A DNA stretch of 64,000 nucleotides from the NCBI RefSeq assembly GCF_012932915.1, contig NZ_VCQU01000007.1, positions 62,001 through 126,000 on the forward strand, given 5' to 3'. Shown here piece after piece: positions 31,656 through 39,673 of this stretch (its first letter is position 1; the number at the start of each line of letters is the position of its first letter). A model generated the notes under the pieces. The model saw nothing but the letters and a program-made list of their open reading frames with translations. It was not told where the DNA came from and did not search any database. Both the position numbers and the translations under genes were made by a program. This DNA comes from Antrihabitans stalactiti. Its GTDB lineage: Bacteria > Actinomycetota > Actinomycetes > Mycobacteriales > Mycobacteriaceae.

Positions 31656-32887
31656 CAGAGTCCCAACGCTGCTTTGGCCAGAATGTTTCGCTGAATCTCG
31701 TTGCTACCGGCGTAGATCGAGCCGGCGCGGTCGTTGAGGTAGCGCAGCGGCGCAACGGCCTGCCACTCCTCACCGCTGACGTAACCGTCTGCAGGCGGAA
31801 TGAATTCGGCAATCGGGCCGCCCGGTTTCGTCGCATGTGGCTGGTAGACGCGGCCCCGTGGGCCAGCGGCTTCCAGCGCCAGTTCGGTCAGCTTCTGACT
31901 CAGCTCGGTCGACAGGATCTTCAGCATCGATGCTGCCGGACCAGGATTGCGGCCCTCCGCCATCGCGGCCAACGTCCGGAATTCGAGAATCTCGAGTACC
32001 TCCGTGCGGATGCGTGCCTCGGCAAGCTTGGCCGCGAACGTGCGGTCCTCGATCAGTGGCCGACCGTCGGGTCCAGGCTGCTCGGCAGCCGCGTCGGCCA
32101 CCGATTCGGCCATGACCTGCAACATCGGTGCTGCCGCGCCGCCGCCTCGCTCGAAAACGAGCAGGTACTTCGCGACAGTCCAGCCGTCGTCGATCTTGCC
32201 GAGCACGTTGGACTTCGGCACTCGGACGTTGTCGAAGAAGACCTGGTTCTGCACTTCTTCACCCGACGTCATGACGAGCGGCCGGACTTCGATGCCGGGT
32301 GTGTTCATGTCGATCAGGACGAAGGTGATGCCCTGTTGCTTCCTGCCGGTGCGCGACGTGCGGACCAGGCAGAAGATCCAGTTCGCCTCGGTCGCGTGCG
32401 TAGTCCAGATCTTGCTGCCCGTGCACACGAGGTCGTCGCCGTCGTCGATCGCGGCCATGCTCAGTGACGCAAGGTCCGACCCCGCCTCTGGCTCGGAGTA
32501 GCCCTGGCAGAAGAACACCTCGCCGGTGAGGATGCGCGGCAGATAGAACGCCTTCTGCTCGGGCGTTCCGAACGCGATGATCGCGTGGGCGACCATCCGA
32601 AGTCCCATGGGAGACAACCACGGTGCGCCGGCGAGCGTCGATTCGCGGCTGAAAATGTAGTGCTGAGCCAAAGTCCAATCGCAGCCACCGTGCTCGACCG
32701 GCCACGCAGGCGCAGCCCAGCCGCGCTCGTGCAGAATGCGCTGCCACTCCATGCTGGCCTCGTGATCGGAGTACACACTCGTCATCAGCCTTCCGGCCCG
32801 GCGCAGGTCCGCGGTCAAGTGCTCATCGAGGAAGGCGCGCACTTCGTCGCGAAAGGCTAGGTCGGCTGCCGACCACTCGAGATCCAT
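31655..32887 (-). CDS. Acyl-CoA dehydrogenase family protein (first of pair)
   Basis: 410 residues. FCQGYSEPEAGSDLASL and VCTGSKIWTTHA form the FAD-binding strand; the C-terminus has RAGSIYAGSNEIQRNILAK. ATG 32887 has GGGAG about 8 nt upstream. Belongs to the larger ACAD subclass found as partner of steroid-type FadE proteins. Promoter region carries TTGGCA half-sites and one full dyad (32939), suggesting a TetR-type repressor not encoded next to it. Confidence 0.9.
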   Translation of the reverse strand: MDLEWSAADLAFRDEVRAFLDEHLTADLRRAGRLMTSVYSDHEASMEWQRILHERGWAAPAWPVEHGGCDWTLAQHYIFSRESTLAGAPWLSPMGLRMVAHAIIAFGTPEQKAFYLPRILTGEVFFCQGYSEPEAGSDLASLSMAAIDDGDDLVCTGSKIWTTHATEANWIFCLVRTSRTGRKQQGITFVLIDMNTPGIEVRPLVMTSGEEVQNQVFFDNVRVPKSNVLGKIDDGWTVAKYLLVFERGGGAAAPMLQVMAESVADAAAEQPGPDGRPLIEDRTFAAKLAEARIRTEVLEILEFRTLAAMAEGRNPGPAASMLKILSTELSQKLTELALEAAGPRGRVYQPHATKPGGPIAEFIPPADGYVSGEEWQAVAPLRYLNDRAGSIYAGSNEIQRNILAKAALGL

Positions 32888-32938
32888 CTGAAAACTCCCG
32901 TTGGCAAATTGCGTTGTCCAGACATCATGCACACCTTA

Positions 32939-32953
32939 TTGGCAATCTGCCAA
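32939..32953. promoter_or_regulatory. Operator-like palindrome upstream of the acyl-CoA dehydrogenase pair
   Basis: TTGGCAATCTGCCAA, perfect 6-bp arms around ATC. A further TTGGCA half-site lies at 32901-32906, closer to the start codon. Confidence 0.55.
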
Positions 32954-32978
32954 CTGCGGGTCGGGCCCAATTGCCGAG

Positions 32979-33028
32979 AGTGCAGTTGTTCAGGCATTTC
33001 GGTGCTTGTGAGGCTGAACAACTGCACT
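32979..33028. repeat. 15-bp perfect inverted repeat with inner UUCG hairpin
   Basis: Left arm AGTGCAGTTGTTCAG (32979-32993) and right arm CTGAACAACTGCACT (33014-33028). The 20-nt loop begins with GCAT TTCG GTGC, a 4-bp stem capped by UUCG. It sits after the PPOX stop and before the acyl-CoA dehydrogenase promoter, so it may end PPOX transcription. Confidence 0.7.
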
Positions 33029-33085
33029 TTCGATGTCAACAGTCGACGGCGGCGACAACACCACCGAGCTTGGCCTTTCCCTGGG

Positions 33086-33505
33086 TCAGCTGACCCACGG
33101 ACCGAAGCCGCCGAGTCGGTCGGGGCTTATGTGCACGACAAATCCGGGCGGTGCGCCGGGCGGCAGCGGGAACTCGGCATCCGGACTTGCGTACACCTTC
33201 ACAAGCCGGTTGAGCACGTCGGCGGCGCCGCCTTCGGTGACGGTCGCGGTGCCGTGGACGACGAGGTACTCCTGCATGCCGATCGGGTTCTTACCGTCGG
33301 CCTGAATCGAGAGCACGATTCGCGGATCGCGCTGCAAATTGCGGACTTTCGCGTTGCGTGGAATATGTGCCATGACGATGTCGTCGCCGTCTAGCCCGAC
33401 CCACACTCCGCTGACCTGCGGACTGCCGTCGGCGTTGACCGTTACGCAATGGGCGAGGCGCCCGGATTCGATGAGCGCACGCGCACTCTCGGGAAGTTTG
33501 CTCAC
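33086..33505 (-). CDS. PPOX-class F420-dependent oxidoreductase family protein
   Basis: 139-residue split-barrel flavin/F420-binding protein: HCVTVNADGSPQVSGVWVGLDGDDIVMAHIPRNAKVRNLQRDPRIVLSI is the TIGR03618-type signature. Substrate unknown. GTG 33505 is fixed by TACCGT 7 nt upstream on the minus strand. Divergent from the methyltransferase; both promoters overlap. Confidence 0.85.
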   Translation of the reverse strand: MSKLPESARALIESGRLAHCVTVNADGSPQVSGVWVGLDGDDIVMAHIPRNAKVRNLQRDPRIVLSIQADGKNPIGMQEYLVVHGTATVTEGGAADVLNRLVKVYASPDAEFPLPPGAPPGFVVHISPDRLGGFGPWVS

Positions 33506-33512
33506 CTCGACA

Positions 33513-33518
33513 ACGGTA
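33513..33518 (-). promoter_or_regulatory. -10 box of a leaderless promoter (PPOX gene)
   Basis: Minus strand TACCGT, 7 nt, then GTG at 33505. Its last two base pairs are the first two of the plus-strand box at 33517. Confidence 0.6.
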
Positions 33519-33522
33519 CGGT
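33517..33522 (+). promoter_or_regulatory. -10 box of a leaderless promoter (methyltransferase)
   Basis: TACGGT, 7 nt, then GTG 33530. Shares the TA at 33517-33518 with the divergent box. Confidence 0.6.
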
Positions 33523-33529
33523 CAACCGC

Positions 33530-34282
33530 GTGACCGAACCAGGGTTTCTGGAATCGACTCGCGCGTCGTATGACGCGATCGCCGTGGACTACGCAGCGCG
33601 ATTTGCCGACGAGCCCGAGGCAAGGCCGCTGGAGCGAGCCGTGCTCGCGGAATTTGCCTCCCTTGTCCATGGGACTGTCCTCGAGGTGGGGAGCGGCCCT
33701 GGCCGAGTGACCGCGCTACTGGATGCACTGGGCTGCAAGGTGTTCGGCATCGACCTCTCGCCGGAGATGGTCGCGCTGGCGACGCGCTCATATCCGGGAC
33801 TGAAGTTCGAGGTCGGCTCGATGACCGCGCTCGACATGCCCGACGGCGCGCTGAGCGGGATCGTTGCCTGGTACTCGATCATCCACATTCCCGACGACTT
33901 GCTGCCGCAGGTGTTCGCCGAGTTTCATCGAGTCCTCGAGCCGGGCGGCTGTTTGGTGGTCGCATTTCAGGTCGGCGACGAGCCGCTGTGTTTCGCGGAG
34001 GCATTCGGTCACGCCGTGGCGCTGGAGGTTCGTCGACTGCAACCGGACCGCATTGCAGAGTTGTTGACCCAGGCCGGATTCGCAGTCCGCGCTCGGTTGG
34101 TGCGGGAGGCCGAGGGTGTGGAGACGACGCCGCAGGGTTTCCTGCTGGCGTTAGTTGACCCGAAACCCGGCGAGCGTGATCGACGCGAGGTTGGGGTCGT
34201 CGTCGAGAACGTAGCCCTCGTAGTTGAAACCGAGCAGGGCGCGCAACGCTTCCTCGCCCAGCTCGAGCGGGTGGAACGGTAA
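33530..34282 (+). CDS. Class I SAM-dependent methyltransferase with run-on C-terminus
   Basis: 250 residues. SAM motif VLEVGSGPGRVTALL near residue 45, acidic FGIDLSPEMVALA, and IVAWYSIIHIPDDLLPQVFAEFHRVLEPGG. The recognisable domain ends at PQGFLLALV near 207, as in relatives. The last 43 codons (from about 34154) read antisense through the DUF6928 gene and look like noncoding-frame sequence. A +1 frame stop TAG at 34152-34154 lies exactly there, so a one-base indel may have extended the gene. Confidence 0.8.
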   Translation: MTEPGFLESTRASYDAIAVDYAARFADEPEARPLERAVLAEFASLVHGTVLEVGSGPGRVTALLDALGCKVFGIDLSPEMVALATRSYPGLKFEVGSMTALDMPDGALSGIVAWYSIIHIPDDLLPQVFAEFHRVLEPGGCLVVAFQVGDEPLCFAEAFGHAVALEVRRLQPDRIAELLTQAGFAVRARLVREAEGVETTPQGFLLALVDPKPGERDRREVGVVVENVALVVETEQGAQRFLAQLERVER

Positions 34283-34765
34283 CGGATACTCGTCTTCGAC
34301 GGGGTGCTCGCCGAACCAGTACGGTTCTTCGAATTCTTCGGCCGCGCCGATGTTTTCGATGATTCCGGTGTCCGGCGACAGGCTGAGAAGCCGAGTCGGC
34401 ACTCCCCCGGTCCATACTCCGTATGCGAACCAGTCGTTGACGCTGTGCATCGCATGCAGCATGACCGCGGCGCCATCGGCTGCATCGATGAATCGACTGT
34501 CGAGCTGCGACGGGCGGTCGACGGCGACGTCGACAGTCGCCAGCACCGTCAACCCCGGAAAGACGCCGATATAGAGGTTGCCATCGGCGCGGACCGGAAA
34601 CGCACTGCTTTCGAGGTCGCCATCGTCGACCTCGTCGACCGTCGAGTCCGGGTAAAGGCGCGCCACCAATCGGCGCGCCTTACCTCGGTCCAGCTTCGGC
34701 TTCGAGCGCAGCACTTCCATTGCGTTGTGCGTCGAATAGAACAGCAGTGCAGTCTTCGCCCCCAT
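34151..34765 (-). CDS. DUF6928 family protein
   Basis: 204-residue protein of unknown function recognised by MGAKTALLFYS at the start, HAMHSVNDWFAYGVW in the middle, and LSLSPDTGIIENIG ... EPYWFGEHPV ... YPLPFHPLELGEEALRALLGFNYEG, all typical of DUF6928. ATG 34765 follows TATTGT by 8 nt. Its 3' end overlaps the convergent methyltransferase frame by 132 nt, probably because that gene lost its stop. Its own reading frame is intact. Confidence 0.75.
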   Translation of the reverse strand: MGAKTALLFYSTHNAMEVLRSKPKLDRGKARRLVARLYPDSTVDEVDDGDLESSAFPVRADGNLYIGVFPGLTVLATVDVAVDRPSQLDSRFIDAADGAAVMLHAMHSVNDWFAYGVWTGGVPTRLLSLSPDTGIIENIGAAEEFEEPYWFGEHPVEDEYPLPFHPLELGEEALRALLGFNYEGYVLDDDPNLASITLAGFRVN

Positions 34766-34773
34766 GGGCGCCA

Positions 34774-34779
34774 ACAATA
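34774..34779 (-). promoter_or_regulatory. -10 box of a leaderless promoter (DUF6928 gene)
   Basis: Minus strand TATTGT, 8 nt, then ATG at 34765. It lies only 7 nt before the coding end of the upstream acyl-CoA dehydrogenase gene. Confidence 0.5.
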
Positions 34780-34786
34780 GCGAGGG

Positions 34787-35932
34787 CTACAGCGTCCGCG
34801 CGATGATCTCCTTCATGATTTCGTTGGTGCCTGCGTAGATCATCTGCACACGGTTGTCGACCCACGCTCGGGCGATCGGGTATTCGGTCATGTACCCGTA
34901 GCCGCCGTGGAGCTGGAGGCAGTTGTCGGCGACGGACATCGCGCGCTCGGTGGTCCACCACTTCGCCATGGCGACGGTCGGGATGTCGAGTTCGCCGCGC
35001 AGGTGCTTGGACACGCAGTCGTCGACGAACACGCGCGCAATCTTGGCGTCGGTCGCCGCTTCCGCCAGTTTGAACTTCGTGTTCTGGAACGCGAAGATCG
35101 GCTTGCCGAAGGCCTGCCGGCTCTTGGTGTACGCAATCGTCTGCGCCAGTGCGCCTTCCATGCCCGCCACAGCGCCGACGGCGATGATCAGCCGTTCCTG
35201 TGGAAGCTGCTGCATCAGCTGGATGAAGCCCAGGCCCTCGGCTGTACCCAAGAGGTTCGACGTGGGAATCCGGACGTCGTCGAAGAACAGTTCGGCGGTG
35301 TCTTGCCCACGTTGGCCGAGCTTGTCGAGCACGCGACCACATCGGTAGCCGGGACGGTCCGCCTCTACGAGGACCAGCGAGATGCCGTTCTTCGCCTCCG
35401 CGGTGTCGGTCTTTGCGACGACGATGACCAGATCGGCTTGGGAACCGTTGGTGATGAACGTCTTCGAGCCGTTGACGACGTACTCGTCGCCGTGCTGGAT
35501 TGCCTTCGTCTTCACGTTCTGCAGGTCCGAGCCGGTGCCGGGCTCGGTCATGGCGATTGCACCGACCACCTCGCCGGTCGCCATCTTCGGCAACCACTTC
35601 TGCTTCTGCTCCTCGGTGCCGTAGGAGAGCAGGTAGTGCGCGACGATGCTGTTGTGGAGGCTCACGCCCCATGAGGTGTCGCCGACTCGTGCCTGTTCCT
35701 CGATCAGCACGGCTTCATGGGCGAAGGTGCCACCGCCGCCGCCGTACTCCTCGGGAATCGACATGCACAGCAAGCCCAGCTCGCCTGCCTTGTTCCACAG
35801 GTCGCGATCCACGTGGTGCTGCTCGATGAACTTCTCGATGTTGGGTGCGACTTCCTTCTCGAAGAAGTTTCGAGCAAGGTCTCGCACGTCGGCAAGATCC
35901 TCGGTCATCCAACTCGAGGTTTGTGCGGTCAT
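34787..35932 (-). CDS. Acyl-CoA dehydrogenase
   Basis: 381-residue catalytic-type ACAD: AMTEPGTGSDLQNVKTKA and VVNGSKTFITNGSQADL for FAD binding, QAFGKPIFAFQNTKFKLAE, QLHGGYGYMTEYPIARAWVDNRVQMIYAGTNEIMKEIIAR at the C-terminus, which carries the Gly-Tyr-Gly and the Glu region used as base in many members. Oxidises acyl-CoA at the alpha-beta bond; chain length unknown. Divergent from the AurF-like gene over a 92-nt gap. Confidence 0.92.
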   Translation of the reverse strand: MTAQTSSWMTEDLADVRDLARNFFEKEVAPNIEKFIEQHHVDRDLWNKAGELGLLCMSIPEEYGGGGGTFAHEAVLIEEQARVGDTSWGVSLHNSIVAHYLLSYGTEEQKQKWLPKMATGEVVGAIAMTEPGTGSDLQNVKTKAIQHGDEYVVNGSKTFITNGSQADLVIVVAKTDTAEAKNGISLVLVEADRPGYRCGRVLDKLGQRGQDTAELFFDDVRIPTSNLLGTAEGLGFIQLMQQLPQERLIIAVGAVAGMEGALAQTIAYTKSRQAFGKPIFAFQNTKFKLAEAATDAKIARVFVDDCVSKHLRGELDIPTVAMAKWWTTERAMSVADNCLQLHGGYGYMTEYPIARAWVDNRVQMIYAGTNEIMKEIIARTL

Positions 35933-36024
35933 CGATGATCCCTTTCGGTGCTTGACTGAGACGACGAGTCCCAATAGGTTGTAAAAGGTACTCCGGACTA
36001 CCGGATATTCACAAGGAGGCATCG

Positions 36025-37023
36025 ATGACGCTGTCAACTTCGAAGACGAGCGAGCTGTGGGACGCGCAGTATCGCGATCTCATGCACACTCTGTCCGACG
36101 GTTCGGTGAACCGACGCTTCGACCCGTATCTGGACATCCCCTGGGATTCACCGGAGTTCGCGATCGATCCCGACGATCCGCGCTGGGTACTGTCGCCCGA
36201 GATCGACCCGCTCGGCGCGACCCAGTGGTACCGGGATCTACCGCTGGAGCGGCAGATCGAGATCGGGAAGTGGCGTCAGGCCAATTCGATCAAGGTCGGT
36301 GCCGCCTTCGAGAGCATCCTGATCCGCGGAATGATGCAGTACATCATGAAGCTGCCGAATGGCTCGCCCGAGTTTCGGTACTGCTTGCACGAGATGACCG
36401 AAGAGTGCAACCACATCCAGATGTTCCAAGAGCTGGTCAATCGCATCGGCGTCGACGTACCCGGGATGCGGCCGATCTTCCGGCGGCTGTCGCCGATCAT
36501 CGGCGTCGCCGGTGGCTATGCCCACGTCATCCTGTTCATCGGCATCCTCGGTGGTGAAGAGCCGATCGATCACTACCAGAAGGCCCTCATCCGCGAGGGA
36601 GCCGACATTCCGCCTGCCGTATTGCGGACCATGCAGATTCACATCGCCGAAGAAGCTCGCCACATCTCCTTCGCACACGAATTTCTGCGGTCGCATATAG
36701 AGCGCATGAATCCACTCAGCAGAGGGGTGTGTGCGTTGGCGTTCCCGCTCGCCATGCGGTGGCTGGTCGGCGAAATCATGACGCCGCCTCGCTCGTTCGC
36801 GACGGAGTACGACATTCCGAAGGACGTTTTCCGGGACGCCTTCTGGCGCAGCCCGCAATCCCGCAAGATCCTCGCCGACTACTTCGGCGACGTACGGATG
36901 CTCGCCGACGACCTCGGTCTCATCAACCCGATCACGAAGCAAGTTTGGAAGTTGCTCCGAATCGACGGCGCGGTGTCGCGCTTCCGCAGCGAACCGTTGC
37001 GCGAGGCAAAAGCTATCGCTTGA
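36025..37023 (+). CDS. AurF-like diiron oxygenase
   Basis: 332-residue ferritin-like diiron protein of the p-aminobenzoate N-oxygenase (AurF, PF11583) family. Iron ligands are visible as EExxH motifs: HEMTEECNHIQMF near residue 125 and IAEEARHISFAHEF near 208, plus Glu in GAAFESILIRGMMQY. It may oxidise an amine or an acyl chain. AAGGAGG 5 nt before ATG 36025 is a strong ribosome site. The neighbouring ACAD and TetR genes suggest a small lipid- or amine-oxidation locus. Confidence 0.8.
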   Translation: MTLSTSKTSELWDAQYRDLMHTLSDGSVNRRFDPYLDIPWDSPEFAIDPDDPRWVLSPEIDPLGATQWYRDLPLERQIEIGKWRQANSIKVGAAFESILIRGMMQYIMKLPNGSPEFRYCLHEMTEECNHIQMFQELVNRIGVDVPGMRPIFRRLSPIIGVAGGYAHVILFIGILGGEEPIDHYQKALIREGADIPPAVLRTMQIHIAEEARHISFAHEFLRSHIERMNPLSRGVCALAFPLAMRWLVGEIMTPPRSFATEYDIPKDVFRDAFWRSPQSRKILADYFGDVRMLADDLGLINPITKQVWKLLRIDGAVSRFRSEPLREAKAIA

Positions 37024-37744
37024 CCTCGGTCATCAGCTTGATGACGTCGACCAGTCGACCCTTCGGGTCGACATCGAGGCCGACCGAACGGCACGCACCA
37101 TCGAGAACGAACCAGGCGTAGGTCGCGAGGTCGTCGACGATCTCGGCGCGCGATTTTTCCGCGTCGGGATCGCGAACCCAGTGCGTCAGGGACCCTTCCA
37201 CCATGGTGACGACCGCGAACGGCAACGATTCGAACCCCGTGCTGTCGACACCGATCAACACCGTGACCGACTCGATGATGTCGCGCGCTCGGCGGGCAAT
37301 TCTGGCTTTCACACTCGCGACCGCGTCGATGTTCGTATCGTCGTCATCGGTCGGGCCGGTCCGCATGAATTCGAGCAGACGCGGATTGTCCGCAATCCAA
37401 TCTGCCACGGTCCGAACAGTTCTCGTCAGCAGCTCCTCGAGCGACCCGTCGGCGATGTTGAGCTTGGTGTCGAGGGTCTTGGCGAAATCGTCGGCGACGT
37501 AGGACCTGATTCGGCGGTCCAGATCCTCGCGACCGTTGAACTGCCGATACACCACCGATTTCGCGAAACCAGCGCGTTTGGCGATCTGCTGCACCGGTAC
37601 GTCTGCGCCGGCCGGGCTTTCCTCGAGCAACTCGACGGCAGCTTTCAGAATCAACGACTGCCGTTCGGAGTTGTGCCGCTCCCACCGGGCGACTTGGCCC
37701 GTGGCCGCGCCCGGCTCGTCGGGTACTGTCGGGCGGCTCGGCAC
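37013..37744 (-). CDS. TetR-family transcriptional regulator
   Basis: 243 residues. Helix-turn-helix at about 30-75: ILKAAVELLEESPAGADVPVQQIAKRAGFAKSVVYRQFNGREDLDRRI. The rest is a TetR_C ligand domain. GTG 37744 lies 6 nt after TAGACT. It probably controls the adjacent AurF-like/ACAD pair, with which its 3' end overlaps by 11 nt; this is inference. Confidence 0.87.
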   Translation of the reverse strand: MPSRPTVPDEPGAATGQVARWERHNSERQSLILKAAVELLEESPAGADVPVQQIAKRAGFAKSVVYRQFNGREDLDRRIRSYVADDFAKTLDTKLNIADGSLEELLTRTVRTVADWIADNPRLLEFMRTGPTDDDDTNIDAVASVKARIARRARDIIESVTVLIGVDSTGFESLPFAVVTMVEGSLTHWVRDPDAEKSRAEIVDDLATYAWFVLDGACRSVGLDVDPKGRLVDVIKLMTEVKR

Positions 37745-37750
37745 GGTGGG

Positions 37751-37756
37751 AGTCTA
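37751..37756 (-). promoter_or_regulatory. -10 box of a leaderless promoter (TetR gene)
   Basis: Minus strand TAGACT, 6 nt, then GTG at 37744. It lies between the TetR start and the stop of the AraC gene. Confidence 0.55.
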
Positions 37757-37763
37757 TCGCGCG

Positions 37764-38750
37764 TTACACGGCGAACATCCGGAGCTGTTCGGGAGTGGTG
37801 CCGGTCCACGCATTGAACGCTCGATAGAACGAATTCGTGTCGTTGTAGCCGAGCAGAAAAGCGATTTCGGGGACAGACAGGTTCCCGGCGAGCAGATAGT
37901 GGCGTGCCAGCGCCTCACGCGTGTGATTGAGGACCGCCCGAAATGTCGTCGACTCCGCCTGGAGTTGGCGTTGCAGCGTCCGGGTGCTGACCGCGAGCTC
38001 ACGAGCCAGTTCTGCCATGGATGCCGTACCGGCAGGCAGCATTTCGTGGAACGCCGCACGCACGCGCTCAGTCATGGTGGCGGCGTCGTCCAACTCCGAC
38101 AGTCGTTTACGGAGTTCGGGCTCGAAGAATTGCCACATCTCGTCGTTTGCCGTCAAGAAGGGTCGGACCGCGTCGACTGCCGAGAACGTAATCGACTGCA
38201 CCGCGCGATGATCCACGCCGACACCGAAGAAGGACGTCGCAGAGGCCGAATTCGCTTGCTGGACAGGCGCACTGACTCGCGTCGGTGAAATCGCCGACCG
38301 GGTACCGAGGCGCGCCAGCGCCACCCAGAACGCGAGCTCGGTGACGATCAGCAGATCGGGCGGCTGCAGCGCCCCGGGCCACTCGTACTCGACCGCAAGC
38401 GAATCCCGCGTCGATGTCACGTGTACCCGCATCGGTCCGATGAGCTTCTTGTAGACGGCGATTCGGCCGGCGGCAACAGCAAGGTTCGGACTGCACAGCG
38501 CGGCAAACAGCGACGGCGCGAAGACCTCCGCCGACATCGCCCGACCGATCCGAAACGCAAGGTCCGGGTCGTCGGCTTCGTCGTCGAGCGCCTGCCAGAA
38601 TGCGAAGTATTCGACGGGTCCGACGACGGCCGGACCGCCGCTGAGCAGGTTCTGCGGCAACCCTGCCCGGCGCAGAACATTCACAACGGCGATCCCCAGA
38701 TCGGCGAGCAATGCCCTCGCCGACGGATCGATCGCAAATTTGTCAGACAC
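37764..38750 (-). CDS. AraC-family transcriptional regulator (arabinose-binding-like N-terminus)
   Basis: 328 residues. N-terminal PF12625-type domain (about 15-200), C-terminal AraC double helix-turn-helix: STRTLQRQLQAESTTFRAVLNHTREALARHYLLAGNLSVPEIAFLLGYNDTNSFYRAFNAWTGTTPEQLR. Resembles OruR/VirS-type regulators of Mycobacteriales (VirS controls the mymA operon). Its start overlaps the SDR stop by 8 nt, so the two are cotranscribed. Confidence 0.88.
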   Translation of the reverse strand: MSDKFAIDPSARALLADLGIAVVNVLRRAGLPQNLLSGGPAVVGPVEYFAFWQALDDEADDPDLAFRIGRAMSAEVFAPSLFAALCSPNLAVAAGRIAVYKKLIGPMRVHVTSTRDSLAVEYEWPGALQPPDLLIVTELAFWVALARLGTRSAISPTRVSAPVQQANSASATSFFGVGVDHRAVQSITFSAVDAVRPFLTANDEMWQFFEPELRKRLSELDDAATMTERVRAAFHEMLPAGTASMAELARELAVSTRTLQRQLQAESTTFRAVLNHTREALARHYLLAGNLSVPEIAFLLGYNDTNSFYRAFNAWTGTTPEQLRMFAV

Positions 38751-39555
38751 GGCTCATGACTACCCGATCGAACACTCGATCTCCGAACAATTTGCGCATG
38801 ACGATCAGCGGCTGCGCATACCGTCCGGCAACATAGCGAGTCTTCGGCCGTTTCGCTGCGATCGAGTGGGCAATCACGTCGGCGATCAGCGATGCGGGCG
38901 AGCCACCGTTGGCGTCCTTCATCGCGGTCGTCGCCTCGGCGACCTTGGTCGCGAGATCTGCGTACGCCCCTTCCCCGGACCGCTCCAGTAGTGGTCCGAC
39001 GAGAACGTCGCCGAACTCGGTTTGCATGATTCCTGGCTCGATCACAATGACGTCGATGCCGAACGGCTTCAGCTCGAGGCGCAGACAGTCCGACCAGCCC
39101 TCGACGGCGTGTTTGGTCGCGTGGTACCAAGCCCCCATCGGGGTGTAGATCTTCCCGCCCATCGACGAGATGTTGACGATGGTGCCTGCGCCTTGCTGGC
39201 GCATGTACGGCAGCACGAGCTGAGTGAGACGGGCGAGACCGAACAGGTTCACCTCGAACTGGTAGCGGGCGTCTGCGAGCGCGGTGTCTTCCATGGCCCC
39301 GTACGTGGCGAACCCGGCATTGTTGATCAGGACGTCGATGCCACCGTTTTCGGCGGCAATTCGGTCGACTGCGGCGACGACGTCGGCGTCCTTGGTGATA
39401 TCCATCGCGATTGCCACCGCGCCGAGCTCTTCGAGATCGCGCATCTTGTCGAGTCGGCGAGCCGCGACGTAGACGATGTATCCCTGCGAGAGCAGCTTCT
39501 CCGCCGTGGCCTTACCCATTCCGGACGACGCGCCGGTGACGAGAACAGTTTTCAC
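38743..39555 (-). CDS. Short-chain dehydrogenase/reductase
   Basis: 270-residue classical SDR: TGASSGMGKATAEKL cofactor loop, MDITKD, NNAGFATYG, and catalytic YHATK. No preference between NAD and NADP is assured. GTG 39555 follows TAGCGT by 7 nt. First gene of the SDR-AraC operon. A relation to the mymA-type lipid locus is possible because of the VirS-like neighbour, but no other mymA genes are present. Confidence 0.9.
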   Translation of the reverse strand: MKTVLVTGASSGMGKATAEKLLSQGYIVYVAARRLDKMRDLEELGAVAIAMDITKDADVVAAVDRIAAENGGIDVLINNAGFATYGAMEDTALADARYQFEVNLFGLARLTQLVLPYMRQQGAGTIVNISSMGGKIYTPMGAWYHATKHAVEGWSDCLRLELKPFGIDVIVIEPGIMQTEFGDVLVGPLLERSGEGAYADLATKVAEATTAMKDANGGSPASLIADVIAHSIAAKRPKTRYVAGRYAQPLIVMRKLFGDRVFDRVVMSRV

Positions 39556-39562
39556 GCTTCGA

Positions 39563-39568
39563 ACGCTA
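39563..39568 (-). promoter_or_regulatory. -10 box of a leaderless promoter (SDR-AraC operon)
   Basis: Minus strand TAGCGT, 7 nt, then GTG at 39555. Confidence 0.55.
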
Positions 39569-39660
39569 TTCGCGCCACGACGCCCGGTCACTAGCAGAAC
39601 GCGCCAGATCTCTTGCACAAGACGCCACACTGCGGTCGGGACTTACGGTCGAGGTCCGCG

Positions 39661-39666
39661 TACCGT
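39661..39666 (+). promoter_or_regulatory. -10 box of a leaderless promoter (HugZ-like gene)
   Basis: TACCGT, 7 nt, then ATG 39674. Confidence 0.55.
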
Positions 39667-39673
39667 TCGTGAA

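Noticed and set aside
35940-36015. Possible TetR operator around ACTCCGGACTACCGGAT between the acyl-CoA dehydrogenase and AurF-like genes
   Set aside because: The repeats are direct and short rather than a clear dyad; symmetry is too weak to claim an operator.
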